This document shows, piece by piece, positions 46,463-56,342 of a DNA stretch of 64,000 bases. The stretch's first letter is position 1. Each line of letters opens with the position of its first letter. Made by a program: the position numbers and the translations under genes. Source of the stretch: Gammaproteobacteria bacterium (lineage in GTDB: Bacteria; Pseudomonadota; Gammaproteobacteria; JAJFKO01). The stretch covers positions 22,005 to 86,004 of the forward strand of contig JANQRR010000003.1 in NCBI GenBank assembly GCA_028284465.1, written 5' to 3'. The notes beneath the pieces are model-generated. The model was given only the letters and a program-made list of their open reading frames with translations. It did no database searches and was not told where the DNA came from.

Positions 46463-47103
46463 TGCCATTTAACGTCGAAGAATTTAAAGCACAGCATACT
46501 AGGAATTCGGCTTACCTAAAAACTAACCGTTTTCACGTGCGCATTCCTATTCCACAAATCTTGACAGAAAGCAATTATGATGCTCTGTCAACAGCACGGA
46601 TCATGGAATTCTACATTCAGGATTCGTCGGTGCCTGGATACGATCTAGTGCTTGGTGACGTGCGCAGATGGAGTTATGGACCAAATGAGAAGCGTCCATA
46701 CTCAGGCAACGTGAACGAGATGCAGCTACTAATTAATCTAGATGGAAATGGCACGACGCACGAATTTTTCAGTCAGTGGATCTCAGCGATTATGCCACAC
46801 GACATCACGCAAGGCATAGCTGGCACATCTACAGTTGGCAGCTTCCAGAATAGCATGTACACCATGTCTTATAAGAATGAATACGCAACCACAGTGCAAA
46901 TAACAGGATTTGACGAAGGAGGATCGGAGAAGATTAGATTTGAATTGATAGAAGCATTCCCATCCAACATATCGAACATTGCTACATCTTGGGCAGATCA
47001 AAACCAGATTGCTCAGTTCACTGTATCAATGCAATACCTGGATTGGACAAAGCAGGATCTAAATTCAGGAGAACCGAGCCCAGCTCAAACCATATCGGAG
47101 TAA
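46462..47103 (+). CDS. Tail-tube-like baseplate protein (gp54/gp19 type)
   Basis: 213 residues. FHVRIPIPQI near 25-34, the SSVPGYDL loop and WISAIMPHD segment fit the tail-tube/tube-initiator fold. T4 gp19 is 163, gp54 320 residues. Location between gp4 and gp26 suggests the initiator or a second tube-like ring rather than the main tube. Confidence 0.55.
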   Translation: MPFNVEEFKAQHTRNSAYLKTNRFHVRIPIPQILTESNYDALSTARIMEFYIQDSSVPGYDLVLGDVRRWSYGPNEKRPYSGNVNEMQLLINLDGNGTTHEFFSQWISAIMPHDITQGIAGTSTVGSFQNSMYTMSYKNEYATTVQITGFDEGGSEKIRFELIEAFPSNISNIATSWADQNQIAQFTVSMQYLDWTKQDLNSGEPSPAQTISE

Positions 47104-47106
47104 ACT

Positions 47107-47802
47107 ATGTTACCTAAAATTGAATATCCAAAAACAGAAGTAAGCCTGCTAGTCACTGGCAAGAAAGTCAGTATGAGGCCAATGACGATCAGAGAAGAAA
47201 AGATTCTTCTCATGGCTCAAGAAAGTGCTGACAGGCAAGAAATCCTAAAAGCAGTTGTGCAGATCCTAGAAGCTTGCGTTGACGCTGGTAACGTTAAAAT
47301 TCAAGACATGCCTTCATATAACATTGAATGGTTGTTTATTAAACTACGAGCAATCTCTGTTTCAAACGCCTTAAAAATGTCTTTGAATTATGCAGAGAAA
47401 GATTATCCTTTTCAAGTGGATTTGGATAAGATCGAACCAAAGATGCCAGAAGGCAGGCCACCAAATAATATAATTGATATTGACGATAAAACTAAAATAA
47501 CGATTCGCCATACTCCAATTAAAGCAGTGCTTAATGATGTACCAGCAGAAGATATTCTGACTAGCATTATTGTTCACTCAATTGCAGGCATTGAATATGA
47601 TGGACAAACATCACAAAATCCGGATTCTTTTGGTGGTGACATGAAAGAATGGGTTGAGAACTTGCCATCACATGTACTTGAAAAGGTTGAAGAATATCTC
47701 AATCACATTCCAACTATTACGCACGTACAAGAAGTTCATGTAGGTACAGAGAACCCCGAAACCGTGAGGTTTGAAAACATCTACGATTTTTTTATGCTTT
47801 AA
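47107..47802 (+). CDS. 26: Baseplate hub protein gp26
   Basis: 231 residues (T4 208). Opens MLPKIEYPKTEVSLLVTGKKVSMRPMTIREEKILLMA, which matches the PxTxK-RPF-KEEKILL pattern of gp26. It serves in hub assembly. Followed by TAATG overlap with a small gene. Confidence 0.75.
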   Translation: MLPKIEYPKTEVSLLVTGKKVSMRPMTIREEKILLMAQESADRQEILKAVVQILEACVDAGNVKIQDMPSYNIEWLFIKLRAISVSNALKMSLNYAEKDYPFQVDLDKIEPKMPEGRPPNNIIDIDDKTKITIRHTPIKAVLNDVPAEDILTSIIVHSIAGIEYDGQTSQNPDSFGGDMKEWVENLPSHVLEKVEEYLNHIPTITHVQEVHVGTENPETVRFENIYDFFML

Positions 47803-48011
47803 TGCAGTACAGTTCACTTGGTAATTGGTACAATAATGCATTCGTAGCAACTCAAATAAATAAAATGTTTTCTTTGACAGAATACGAAAACATGCATCCA
47901 TTTGAGTTTGAGATTTACAGCATACTGAGCAATGATCATGAAAAAGCAGAATTGGATAGACTTAAGACACAAGACTCGTTAGCCCGAAAGATGGAAGAGA
48001 GAGGGTTTTAA
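47802..48011 (+). CDS. Small hub assembly protein, gp51-like
   Basis: 69 residues. Tail-chaperone-like pattern LTEYENMHPFEFEIY, as in the short partner after gp26 in T4-like phages. T4 gp51 is much longer (249), so only the role and place are alike. Overlaps both neighbours by 1 base. Confidence 0.5.
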   Translation: MQYSSLGNWYNNAFVATQINKMFSLTEYENMHPFEFEIYSILSNDHEKAELDRLKTQDSLARKMEERGF

Positions 48012-49342
48012 TGGCAAAAATAATTCCACCAGGAATGTGTTTATTAAACAGTTGCGTTATTGGTGGATTCGATCATCAGCTAATTAATGAGGTACGCTTT
48101 CACGTATCCAAAATTCAGATCTTTGAAGATCATTGTAAGCCATACTTCACGGCACAGTTGGTTATCGAGACTTATGATCATAACCACGAATGGTTTTTGT
48201 ATCCAACTTCTGAAGTTTTTATTGACGTTACTTGTCCTAGTTCTGATCCAAGCTTTCCAGCTAAGAGATATGCAGAACGATTTCGTGTGTTCTCTTACGA
48301 ATCACAACAGATGCCATATGGACAGCAAGTTACCAGAATCCAGCACACCATTTCTTTGATTGGTCAAGAATTCTATAATGATCGACATAACTATGTTAAT
48401 CAGCTGGATTTCAATGCAACTGCTACAAATATAGCTAAAAAGATTCACGACAACTTCATTCAAACGACAAACGGCAATTTACGTGTATCTGTGCCATCAT
48501 CTGGCATGATTGGTTCTGAGCAAGTACCACACAAGCTGATCAACCAAAAGCCTTTCACTGCTATAAATCAGATCCTTTCGCGCGCTACCTGGACGCGTTA
48601 CCCAAGCTCTGCACCTGTTTATTTTAGGAACAAGCAAGGATACGTCATGGGACCACTACAGCACATCATGGAAAGTGCTGCACCAGCCTTATCATTCACT
48701 GAGTATCCTGGTGCTGGTAACAAGTGGATGCAAGAATTCCTTGGTCGTGAAAAAGGCTACACCATGATTCAAGAATTGAAACCTCTGGCTCCATCTGGTG
48801 AAGCAAGTTCTGGTGTTCGTGCATCTGAAGTTGGCAATCTCAATCAAGCAACAGCTTGGGTTGACATGCTGAATGGATCGACAAAAATCAATGATGGTAA
48901 TGCTGCCAAAATTCTTAATAAACTAGGCATTAAATCATCCAATCCACAAGCCAATCAAAAAATTCAAGCTATGCTTGCAGAAGCGCAGCGTGGTCGCACT
49001 GGCGGTTTGTTGTTCAACGTGATCAACGAATTGATGCAGGACAGATCAGTAGATAAAAACGGAACAGGCAACTTTAACGTAGCTCAAGAAGCCTTTGTAA
49101 CTGCTCTAACTTATTCTGATAAATATTGGGTAACTGTGCCTGGACAGGGCGGACATCAGGTTACTTGTGGTGACAAGATTACTGTCAATTTTATTAAACC
49201 ACAGGATAGCCGACCAAAGAACGTAACAAAAAGACTTTATGTTGCTCGACTAATTCACACCATCGAATTCACGCGTGGTGATGAGCGTGTACCAACTGGC
49301 GAGCAAGCAAAGACTGACATTTATGGAGTTGCTTGGGGATGA
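48011..49342 (+). CDS. 27: Baseplate hub protein gp27-like
   Basis: 443 residues (T4 391). Beta-barrel rich; FEDHCKPYFTAQLVIETY, RFRVFSYESQQMPYGQQ and the C-terminal YVARLIHTIEF are of hub-domain type. It forms the trimeric ring holding gp5. Order after gp26/gp51 and before the OB protein supports this. Confidence 0.65.
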   Translation: MAKIIPPGMCLLNSCVIGGFDHQLINEVRFHVSKIQIFEDHCKPYFTAQLVIETYDHNHEWFLYPTSEVFIDVTCPSSDPSFPAKRYAERFRVFSYESQQMPYGQQVTRIQHTISLIGQEFYNDRHNYVNQLDFNATATNIAKKIHDNFIQTTNGNLRVSVPSSGMIGSEQVPHKLINQKPFTAINQILSRATWTRYPSSAPVYFRNKQGYVMGPLQHIMESAAPALSFTEYPGAGNKWMQEFLGREKGYTMIQELKPLAPSGEASSGVRASEVGNLNQATAWVDMLNGSTKINDGNAAKILNKLGIKSSNPQANQKIQAMLAEAQRGRTGGLLFNVINELMQDRSVDKNGTGNFNVAQEAFVTALTYSDKYWVTVPGQGGHQVTCGDKITVNFIKPQDSRPKNVTKRLYVARLIHTIEFTRGDERVPTGEQAKTDIYGVAWG

Positions 49343-50331
49343 GCCTACAAGACGGATTAAGTAAAATTGAAGCTGGCCATTGGCGTGGAGTTGTTGTTGG
49401 TCCTACCATGAAAGATGGTAAGGCTGTGCCAAACTCTGTTGACGTGACGCCACTTGAATTCATCAATCAACCGGATGCTTCTACGAAAACCATTTCGTGT
49501 ATCATTGGCGGTGGAGGATCTGATGGATACGGGAAATTCCCTGGACAAGAGTTGCGTCCAGGCCAGCATGTTATGATTGCGCCGATGGGAGAACAATCGG
49601 GCTTGGTGTTGACATCTATTCCAGATGCTAAAACGACGCCAGAAGGCGGTTCTGATCCTGCTATGGGATCATTCCCGCCGATTGATAAACTGTTTGCTGC
49701 TGTTAAAACTGGTGATATTCCAGACGGCGTTAAACAATCTCTTGAAAAGATCTTTCAAGGTAAAGATTACATTCGAGACATCACCAAAGATGAAGCCATA
49801 ACAGCAATTAAACAATTCTACCGTGATAATCGTGGCGACATCACATCTGGTGGTAGGAAAGTCATCGAGACAGTCACTAAAGAAATGAAAAATCCTTTGC
49901 GTGATGATCAGAAGCAAGGCACACCAGGATCGCATAAAAACCTACCACAAAGCATTGGTGCGTTTGCCACTAAAGCAGGCAGTTTAAAAGATCCAACTTC
50001 ATTTATTCAAAGTGTTATTGGCAAAAAAGGCGAGTTAATTCCAAACGCATTTCAAATGATTCAAAACCTGAAATCAACTGGTGCATCTGGCAATCCGTTC
50101 TCTGCTTCAGAAGCTATTGGTGGTGCTGGTTTGGCGCAAGGTGCATTGGCTGGAATTGCGAACAAGCAAGCCCAACAGCAAAACGAACCAGTTGATGAAG
50201 ATGATTATCTTTGCGAACTATTCCAAGAATTGTTTCCAGATTTTCCTTGCCGCATTAATGATATTGATACTGAACAATTCCGCCAGTGGAAGCGTGAATA
50301 CCTACTGGCATTAGAAGAAGGTACTAGCTAA
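49339..50331 (+). CDS. Hub OB-domain protein (N-terminal part of gp5)
   Basis: 330 residues from ATG 49339. Early part W-RGVVVGPT, LRPGQHVMIAPMGEQSG fits the OB domain of gp5; then a long helical, lysine-rich region and a conserved-looking C-terminal EDDYLCELFQELFPDF. No lysozyme domain, unlike T4 gp5, and the needle is a separate gene (50331). Confidence 0.55.
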   Translation: MSLQDGLSKIEAGHWRGVVVGPTMKDGKAVPNSVDVTPLEFINQPDASTKTISCIIGGGGSDGYGKFPGQELRPGQHVMIAPMGEQSGLVLTSIPDAKTTPEGGSDPAMGSFPPIDKLFAAVKTGDIPDGVKQSLEKIFQGKDYIRDITKDEAITAIKQFYRDNRGDITSGGRKVIETVTKEMKNPLRDDQKQGTPGSHKNLPQSIGAFATKAGSLKDPTSFIQSVIGKKGELIPNAFQMIQNLKSTGASGNPFSASEAIGGAGLAQGALAGIANKQAQQQNEPVDEDDYLCELFQELFPDFPCRINDIDTEQFRQWKREYLLALEEGTS

Positions 50332-50939
50332 TGGCCGCAAAAGATCCGGCAAGAGATAAGGGCGCGCGTGGTGGCTATCAGAGGACACCAGAAGTCGCGC
50401 AAGAGAATGATCCATACTGGACACGATACGTTTATGATAGCGGCACATCAATGATTATGTCACGTGATCCTAAAGATCCTTCTCAGTACTTCATTCAGGG
50501 CGCTACAGGTGCGTATATGGGCATCGCCAAGAATGGTGAGCTATCGGCAGAATTCCCAGGAGAAAGTCGCTTTGCCTTCGATGGTATGACTGTCACATCA
50601 CGTGAGAATATCGATCTGGCATCTGGTGGCCACGTCACTGTCAAAACAGTTGGTGGCTTGGAAGCTCAAATTTCTGGTGAAGGGCAAATTACCATCGCTG
50701 GTGCGACAACCATAAATATTCTAGATAATGCAGCTATAGCTGTGAAAGGTAATGCAACATTATCTGTTGATGGTAAAGCAGCTATTAGTTCTAAAGGTGG
50801 TATGGATTTGAGATCTGGTGGCAACATGACGATTGGTGCAACTGGCGGAATGAACATTCAAGCCGGTGGTGGAATTAAGTTCCAACCAAAAGGAGCTAGT
50901 GCACCAGGATATACCATTGGAGAATTGGAACCAAGTTAA
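50331..50939 (+). CDS. Beta-helical spike (C-terminal part of gp5)
   Basis: 202 residues. After a 60-residue head, repeats of alternating small residues (GGHVTVKTVGGLEAQISGEG, LSVDGKAAISSKGG) build a trimeric beta-helix needle as in T4 gp5C. It pierces the outer membrane. A TAATG overlap joins it to the PAAR gene. Confidence 0.72.
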   Translation: MAAKDPARDKGARGGYQRTPEVAQENDPYWTRYVYDSGTSMIMSRDPKDPSQYFIQGATGAYMGIAKNGELSAEFPGESRFAFDGMTVTSRENIDLASGGHVTVKTVGGLEAQISGEGQITIAGATTINILDNAAIAVKGNATLSVDGKAAISSKGGMDLRSGGNMTIGATGGMNIQAGGGIKFQPKGASAPGYTIGELEPS

Positions 50940-51217
50940 TGCCTGATATACACTTAGAAAATCAAAAAAGAGTGTGTAATGCGCTAACGGTTGTTGAAGG
51001 ACAAAGTAGTGTTACTTTTGAAGGCAGACTATGGGCGGTTGAAGGCGATCCAAATACACATATGGATGGCAGATTAATAGCTTCAACAATGGATATTACG
51101 ATTGAAGGCAGGCGAGTTATTGTACACTTGCCGGATATAGCAACACCAGATGATTTATTTCATCCACCATCAGAAACACAGACGGGAGAAGGTTACGCGG
51201 CAGTAACCGTATACTAG
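50939..51217 (+). CDS. 5.4: PAAR-like spike tip (gp5.4)
   Basis: 92 residues. NALTVVEGQSSVTFEGRLWAVEGDPNTHMDG and VIVHLPDIATPDD resemble the small PAAR tip. Histidines that could hold the metal are present. It caps the spike made at 50331. Confidence 0.68.
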   Translation: MPDIHLENQKRVCNALTVVEGQSSVTFEGRLWAVEGDPNTHMDGRLIASTMDITIEGRRVIVHLPDIATPDDLFHPPSETQTGEGYAAVTVY

Positions 51218-51226
51218 GAGTAATGA

Positions 51227-51685
51227 ATGGCAAGAGCTGATAGGCTGACAATCCGTCAAAAGAAGCGGAAAGTCTATAGCGATTTCTTCACTAATTTTGA
51301 TAAAAACGAATTTTCTGGTTATCTCGGCATAGCAGAAAACGAAGAAGCTGTACGCCAAGCATTCAAAAATCTAATACTTACTAATCACGGCGAACGTTGG
51401 TTTGATTCTCAAAAAGGCGGGAATATTTCTTCTTACCTTTTTGAAAACGTTGTGCCTGAACAGTTAGAACAAATTAAATTCGACATTCGAGAAACGGTTA
51501 AAGTATATGATCCACGCATCACTGTTCATGAAATTGAAATTCCAAATTATGATTTGGATGATGCGGTGCGCTTTGGCCAAGCGACGGTTCTAGATCGCAA
51601 CACACTCACTGTACGCATAGTTTTCAGTGTCGTCAATATACCAGATCCATTATCAGTGGACGTAGAAGTTAGGAGAATTCGATAA
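51227..51685 (+). CDS. 25: Baseplate wedge protein gp25
   Basis: 152 residues (T4 132). NEEAVRQAFKNLILTNHGERWFDSQKGGNISSYLFENV contains the GERxF and LFE core of the gp25 family. It links sheath and wedge. AGGAG ribosome site. Confidence 0.87.
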   Translation: MARADRLTIRQKKRKVYSDFFTNFDKNEFSGYLGIAENEEAVRQAFKNLILTNHGERWFDSQKGGNISSYLFENVVPEQLEQIKFDIRETVKVYDPRITVHEIEIPNYDLDDAVRFGQATVLDRNTLTVRIVFSVVNIPDPLSVDVEVRRIR

Positions 51686-53487
51686 TGGCGGCAAATAATT
51701 CCATATCTCTTGTTGATTTGGATTTCTTGAGCATAAAAAATAGCCTTAAGAATTTCCTACGAGATAACGAACAATTTCAAGATTATGATTTTGAAGACAG
51801 CAACATCAACATGTTGCTTGAAGTGCTAGCCATTAACGGCTATCGAACTGCTTTCTATCAGAACATGCTTTTGAATGAGAGCTTTCTCGATTCAGCAATT
51901 CTACGCAACAGTGTCCTGTCAAGATCCAAAGAACTCAACTACTTACCTAAATCAGCTAAGTCTGCACGTGCACGCGTGAAAGTCACGTTTGAAGCATCGG
52001 GCGACAATGCACCGTACACAATCGCTAAAGGTTCGCTACTATCAACGTCAATTAAGAACGATACGTTCACTTTCACCATCCCCTCAACGTTGGTAGTAGC
52101 CTCGGCAAACAGCACGTACGAATTTGAAACTGACATTTTTGAAGGATATTTTGTCAGTGACACATTCACTTATCCAGCTGGCCAGATCAATGAAACATTT
52201 CAGATTTCAAATCGAGCTGTTGATACAGATTCATTGACAGTGACAGTTTACGAAGATGGTAATACAGCTGGCGTCAACTACGTACGGGCCACTTCACTAC
52301 TTGATCTAGATAATACTTCAGAAGTTTATTTCATCGAACCAACTGGTGTTGGTTATTATAACATTCTTTTTGGTGATGATAACATCGGTAAAAGACCAAA
52401 AGGAGACAGCACAATTGTCCTTAACTATCGTGTTACTCAAGGATTTGACGGGAATGGCGCTAGGGTTTTTAGTCTCGAATTTGACCCAACGAGCGCAGAT
52501 GAACTCACAAGCGCAGTCACAGTTAATACCTTGCAAAGCTCAATCGACGGTGTTGAAGAAGAAAGTCTAGAGTCTATCAAGTATAACGCACCACGCCATT
52601 TTCAGGTGCAAGAACGGGCAGTTACAGCCACAGACTACCAGTCAATCTTAAGATCACAATTCCCAGAAATCCGAGCAATCTATGCTTACGGTGGTGAAGA
52701 TCTAAGTCCGCCAATCTATGGACGCGTTTACATTTCTGTTGATATTTCTGATGTGGATGGATTGCCTGATTCTAAGGTTGAAGAATACAGAAAGTTTCTC
52801 AAAAATCGTACCACTTTTGGTATTGTACCATTCTTTACAGAACCAAGCTTTACTTACGTCAAAGTGGATACGAAAGTTCGATATAACATTAACATCACAA
52901 CCAAATCGCAAGATACTATTTCTGCTATTGTGCGTGACGCTATTGTTCAATTCCGTGACGATAATCTAGATGATTTCAACGTGATTTTCCGTGCATCTCG
53001 ACTGGAAACTGAGATCGACGAATCAGATCCATCAATCGTATCCAGCATCACTGATTTGACGATCTACAAGAAAACCACACCAACAATTGGTGAACTTGTT
53101 AATATCGACTTGGATTTTGGTACACAGTTGAGAACTGATCTGTTAACTGATAAAGAAGACAGCCATCCAGCTGATATCATCTCTGCACTGCAAACATCGA
53201 ATTTTTATTACAAATCAGAGTTGTGCACGATGGATGACGATGGTGCTGGTAACGTTCGCATCATGAAAATTGTTGGTGGTAATCACGAACGTGTAACTGA
53301 CATTGGTTCTATTGATTATACCACTGGACGCATTGAAATTCGTGATATCAAGATTGATAGCTACATTGGTCAATCTTTGCGTTTCTTTGTACGTCCTGAA
53401 GATCCTGATTTGGCAGCGCAATTAAATAATATTGTTTCAATTGAAGAAAACGAAATAGATATTACCCTAGAAGAATTGCGTGAATAA
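51685..53487 (+). CDS. 6: Baseplate wedge protein gp6
   Basis: 600 residues (T4 660). LEVLAINGYRTAFYQNMLLNESFLDSAILR at the N-terminus and APRHFQVQERAVTATDYQSILRSQFPEI in the middle are classical baseplate J/gp6 motifs. It forms the inner ring of the baseplate. Overlaps both neighbours by 1 base. Confidence 0.85.
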   Translation: MAANNSISLVDLDFLSIKNSLKNFLRDNEQFQDYDFEDSNINMLLEVLAINGYRTAFYQNMLLNESFLDSAILRNSVLSRSKELNYLPKSAKSARARVKVTFEASGDNAPYTIAKGSLLSTSIKNDTFTFTIPSTLVVASANSTYEFETDIFEGYFVSDTFTYPAGQINETFQISNRAVDTDSLTVTVYEDGNTAGVNYVRATSLLDLDNTSEVYFIEPTGVGYYNILFGDDNIGKRPKGDSTIVLNYRVTQGFDGNGARVFSLEFDPTSADELTSAVTVNTLQSSIDGVEEESLESIKYNAPRHFQVQERAVTATDYQSILRSQFPEIRAIYAYGGEDLSPPIYGRVYISVDISDVDGLPDSKVEEYRKFLKNRTTFGIVPFFTEPSFTYVKVDTKVRYNINITTKSQDTISAIVRDAIVQFRDDNLDDFNVIFRASRLETEIDESDPSIVSSITDLTIYKKTTPTIGELVNIDLDFGTQLRTDLLTDKEDSHPADIISALQTSNFYYKSELCTMDDDGAGNVRIMKIVGGNHERVTDIGSIDYTTGRIEIRDIKIDSYIGQSLRFFVRPEDPDLAAQLNNIVSIEENEIDITLEELRE

Positions 53488-56339
53488 TGACGATTGTTAA
53501 TACGGAAATCGATCATCCTAAAAAGATATCTGGCTTAGTTAAAGAACACTTTCCTGATTTTTATCGTCAGGAAGGGCCAGTGTTTCTTGACTTTGTCAAA
53601 ACTTACTATGACTGGATGGAAGATCGCACAGATCGTCGCAATAAACTCATTAATCCAACGCGCGAAACTGTCAATGTAGTTTATGGCAACACTGTCATTG
53701 TTGGTAACGGCACGTCATTTGATAATGTATTTTCTAATGGTGACATGATCGCTCTATCTCGATCCAACACGGATTACGAAATTTTTACAATCGACACTGT
53801 CACAAACTCAACTTACCTGACACTTGCCAACACCAAGCTACCAGAATTCGCTTCTACAAATGCTACGTTTGGTAACGTACATTCCAACACAAACCCTGGC
53901 TACTACGTTCGACGTACTCAGGAAACGATGGATGTTGACAAGACAGCAGATGAATTTGTTGTCTACTTCAAAGAACAATTCCTAAAGAACATTCAGTTTA
54001 GCACGATCACTGATACCAGAACGATGATCAAGAATAGCCTTGATCTGTATCGTTCAAAAGGTACACCACGCGCGGTTGATCTGCTCTTTAAAGTGGCTTT
54101 TGGTGTTCCTGCAGAAGTCTATTATCCATCCACAGATCTATTCAGAACTTCTGAAGCCGATTGGACGATTCCAACTTACTTGGAACTCTCTCTTTCACCA
54201 ATCAACAGATCATTTGTAAACAAGCAAATAACTGGCCTAACGTCACAAGCAACTGCATTCTGTGACGAGATTGTGCGTCGAGAAATCAATGGTCGCTTGA
54301 TCGACGTGGCATACATTTCAGCCATTCAAGGCGAGTGGCAAACTGGTGAAAAGGTTGTTGATTCCCTTGGTTCGCTTTCAAAAGAAGAAGCACCAACAGT
54401 AATCGGTTCACTGAATAATATTGTCATTGTGAACGGTGGTACTGGATTCACAATTGGTAGTACGTATGACGTAACATCTAACACTGGACACAGCGCAACT
54501 ATTCGCGTTGCTAACATTGAAACTATTGCAACTGGTACAATCAATGTCGCTTTGGTTGATGGTGGCTACGGATATACTAATAACTCTGTTGTTTACATCT
54601 CTGACAATATTATCAAGTTAGAAAACATCACAGTTAACGCTGGTTCACAAGATTATTTTCAAGAATTTGAATTCATCAATCAAGAAACTGCCAACATTAG
54701 TTACAGTGCTGGTACTGGCGAATGGATAATTGGTGACGACGTATTCACTTATTACGCCAATGGTGACGTAGACGGCACTGGTGCAATCATTTCACTTGCT
54801 GCTGTTAACTCGTCATTTGGTGAAATGACTATTAAAACCATTTCCGGTAATATGGAAAATACTTCCATCTATGGAACTGGCAACACAGTTAATGCGACTG
54901 TTGACACGTACACGAACACAGCTGCCTTTGCTCAAATTCTTGGTGAATATGCAAACGTAGCATTGCAAGTGTTTGGTGTGTCCGGAACGTTCACGAACAA
55001 CGAAATCATTACCGGATCTTCGCAAGGCAGTGCTTTGATGGGGCTCTTTACGAACACGTCTGGTTCGAACTCAACTATTCTAGCACAGAACAGCACGTTT
55101 GCTTTTCTTACTGGTGATACTCTAACAGGACAAGATTCTGGTGCAACTGCCACGATTGCAGCTGTTGACGTTGAAGTTGGTGTAGTTAATACAAACGGAA
55201 GTTTTCAATCAACAGCCAATAACCTAGTCACTAGTAATAACCGAGTAGTGAATGGTGAATTAACATTTATTTCTTCTGGTGCTGGTTTTTCTTTAGGTTT
55301 CTCCAATAGTCTTCTGTACACTGAGTTTGTGAACGTTTGTACAACAAATTTGGTAGTGAATACAACTCACTACATGCCAATTGCTCTTAACGCATCTCAG
55401 TATGATTTGCCAGGAGATCCGGCGTGTAACTTGACTTCTAATACAATTGAAAACTCATTGGAATTTTCTAACGTTGAAATTGGTAAAATTCAAACATTAA
55501 CTGGAATTAATCCTGGTTCTGCATATGACAGAATTCCAATTGTTAAAATTGTTGAACCATTCACTTACGCATATCATCGCTTGGATACTAAATATCTTGA
55601 TATTGCGAACGCAACAGCTGGTTTCACAGTTGGTGAGATCGTCACACAAGCAGATCAAGGTTTCCGTGGTCTAGTCGAAGTTGCCAACACGACACAGCTG
55701 CAAGTGCAAAGATTGCGATTTGAAGATGCCAATGATGCTGTAGTGACAACGAACAGCACGACAACGTTGGTTGGTGCTAACTCTGGTGCAATTGCTAACG
55801 TCACATTAGTTCAATCTCAAACTGGTGACGATGAAATAGGAAACGATACAGAATTCACTCTAGAAACAGTTTCATCTGCTGGTGTTGTTACTTCTGTAGA
55901 CGTTAAGAATTCTGGATTTGGTTTTCGTGACGGGCAACAAATTACCATTGCTAATACTACTCTGACAGGCATTGCTAACGTCACAACTTATGGCACTGGT
56001 GCTGGTTTCTACAGATCCAAAGATGGTTTCTTGTCAGATGTGAAAATTCTGCAAGATGGCGAATTCTGGCAGACTCACTCATACGAAGTTAGAGCGTCAG
56101 TCGCACTCGATAAGTACGCCACGATGTTGAAAGAAGTTGTGCACGTAGCAGGCACGCAATACTTCGGAAACCTAGTACTTACAAGCACTACTGCATTTGG
56201 CTTAAACGCAATTGCGAACACAGTTAGTGGCACGAATACCGTATCTTCGGTAGCCGCAATTGCAGCGAATTCAACGCAAGATAGATTTGGTGATTTCATT
56301 GTTGATTATGTCGGTAATAACGTAACATCAGGAAGGTAA
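53487..56339 (+). CDS. Large baseplate wedge protein (gp7-like)
   Basis: 950 residues (T4 gp7 1032). The first 60 residues carry FPDFYRQEGPVFLDFVKTYYDWME, a pattern of phage baseplate proteins in this place. The rest is beta repeats rich in Asn, Thr and Gly. Its position between gp6 and gp8 is that of gp7; I cannot verify by alignment. Confidence 0.6.
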   Translation: MTIVNTEIDHPKKISGLVKEHFPDFYRQEGPVFLDFVKTYYDWMEDRTDRRNKLINPTRETVNVVYGNTVIVGNGTSFDNVFSNGDMIALSRSNTDYEIFTIDTVTNSTYLTLANTKLPEFASTNATFGNVHSNTNPGYYVRRTQETMDVDKTADEFVVYFKEQFLKNIQFSTITDTRTMIKNSLDLYRSKGTPRAVDLLFKVAFGVPAEVYYPSTDLFRTSEADWTIPTYLELSLSPINRSFVNKQITGLTSQATAFCDEIVRREINGRLIDVAYISAIQGEWQTGEKVVDSLGSLSKEEAPTVIGSLNNIVIVNGGTGFTIGSTYDVTSNTGHSATIRVANIETIATGTINVALVDGGYGYTNNSVVYISDNIIKLENITVNAGSQDYFQEFEFINQETANISYSAGTGEWIIGDDVFTYYANGDVDGTGAIISLAAVNSSFGEMTIKTISGNMENTSIYGTGNTVNATVDTYTNTAAFAQILGEYANVALQVFGVSGTFTNNEIITGSSQGSALMGLFTNTSGSNSTILAQNSTFAFLTGDTLTGQDSGATATIAAVDVEVGVVNTNGSFQSTANNLVTSNNRVVNGELTFISSGAGFSLGFSNSLLYTEFVNVCTTNLVVNTTHYMPIALNASQYDLPGDPACNLTSNTIENSLEFSNVEIGKIQTLTGINPGSAYDRIPIVKIVEPFTYAYHRLDTKYLDIANATAGFTVGEIVTQADQGFRGLVEVANTTQLQVQRLRFEDANDAVVTTNSTTTLVGANSGAIANVTLVQSQTGDDEIGNDTEFTLETVSSAGVVTSVDVKNSGFGFRDGQQITIANTTLTGIANVTTYGTGAGFYRSKDGFLSDVKILQDGEFWQTHSYEVRASVALDKYATMLKEVVHVAGTQYFGNLVLTSTTAFGLNAIANTVSGTNTVSSVAAIAANSTQDRFGDFIVDYVGNNVTSGR

Positions 56340-56342
56340 AAT

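Noticed and set aside
47802..48011. Programmed frameshift joining gp26 to the small downstream gene
   Set aside because: No slippery heptamer was found before the gp26 stop, and the small gene has its own ATG in a TAATG overlap.
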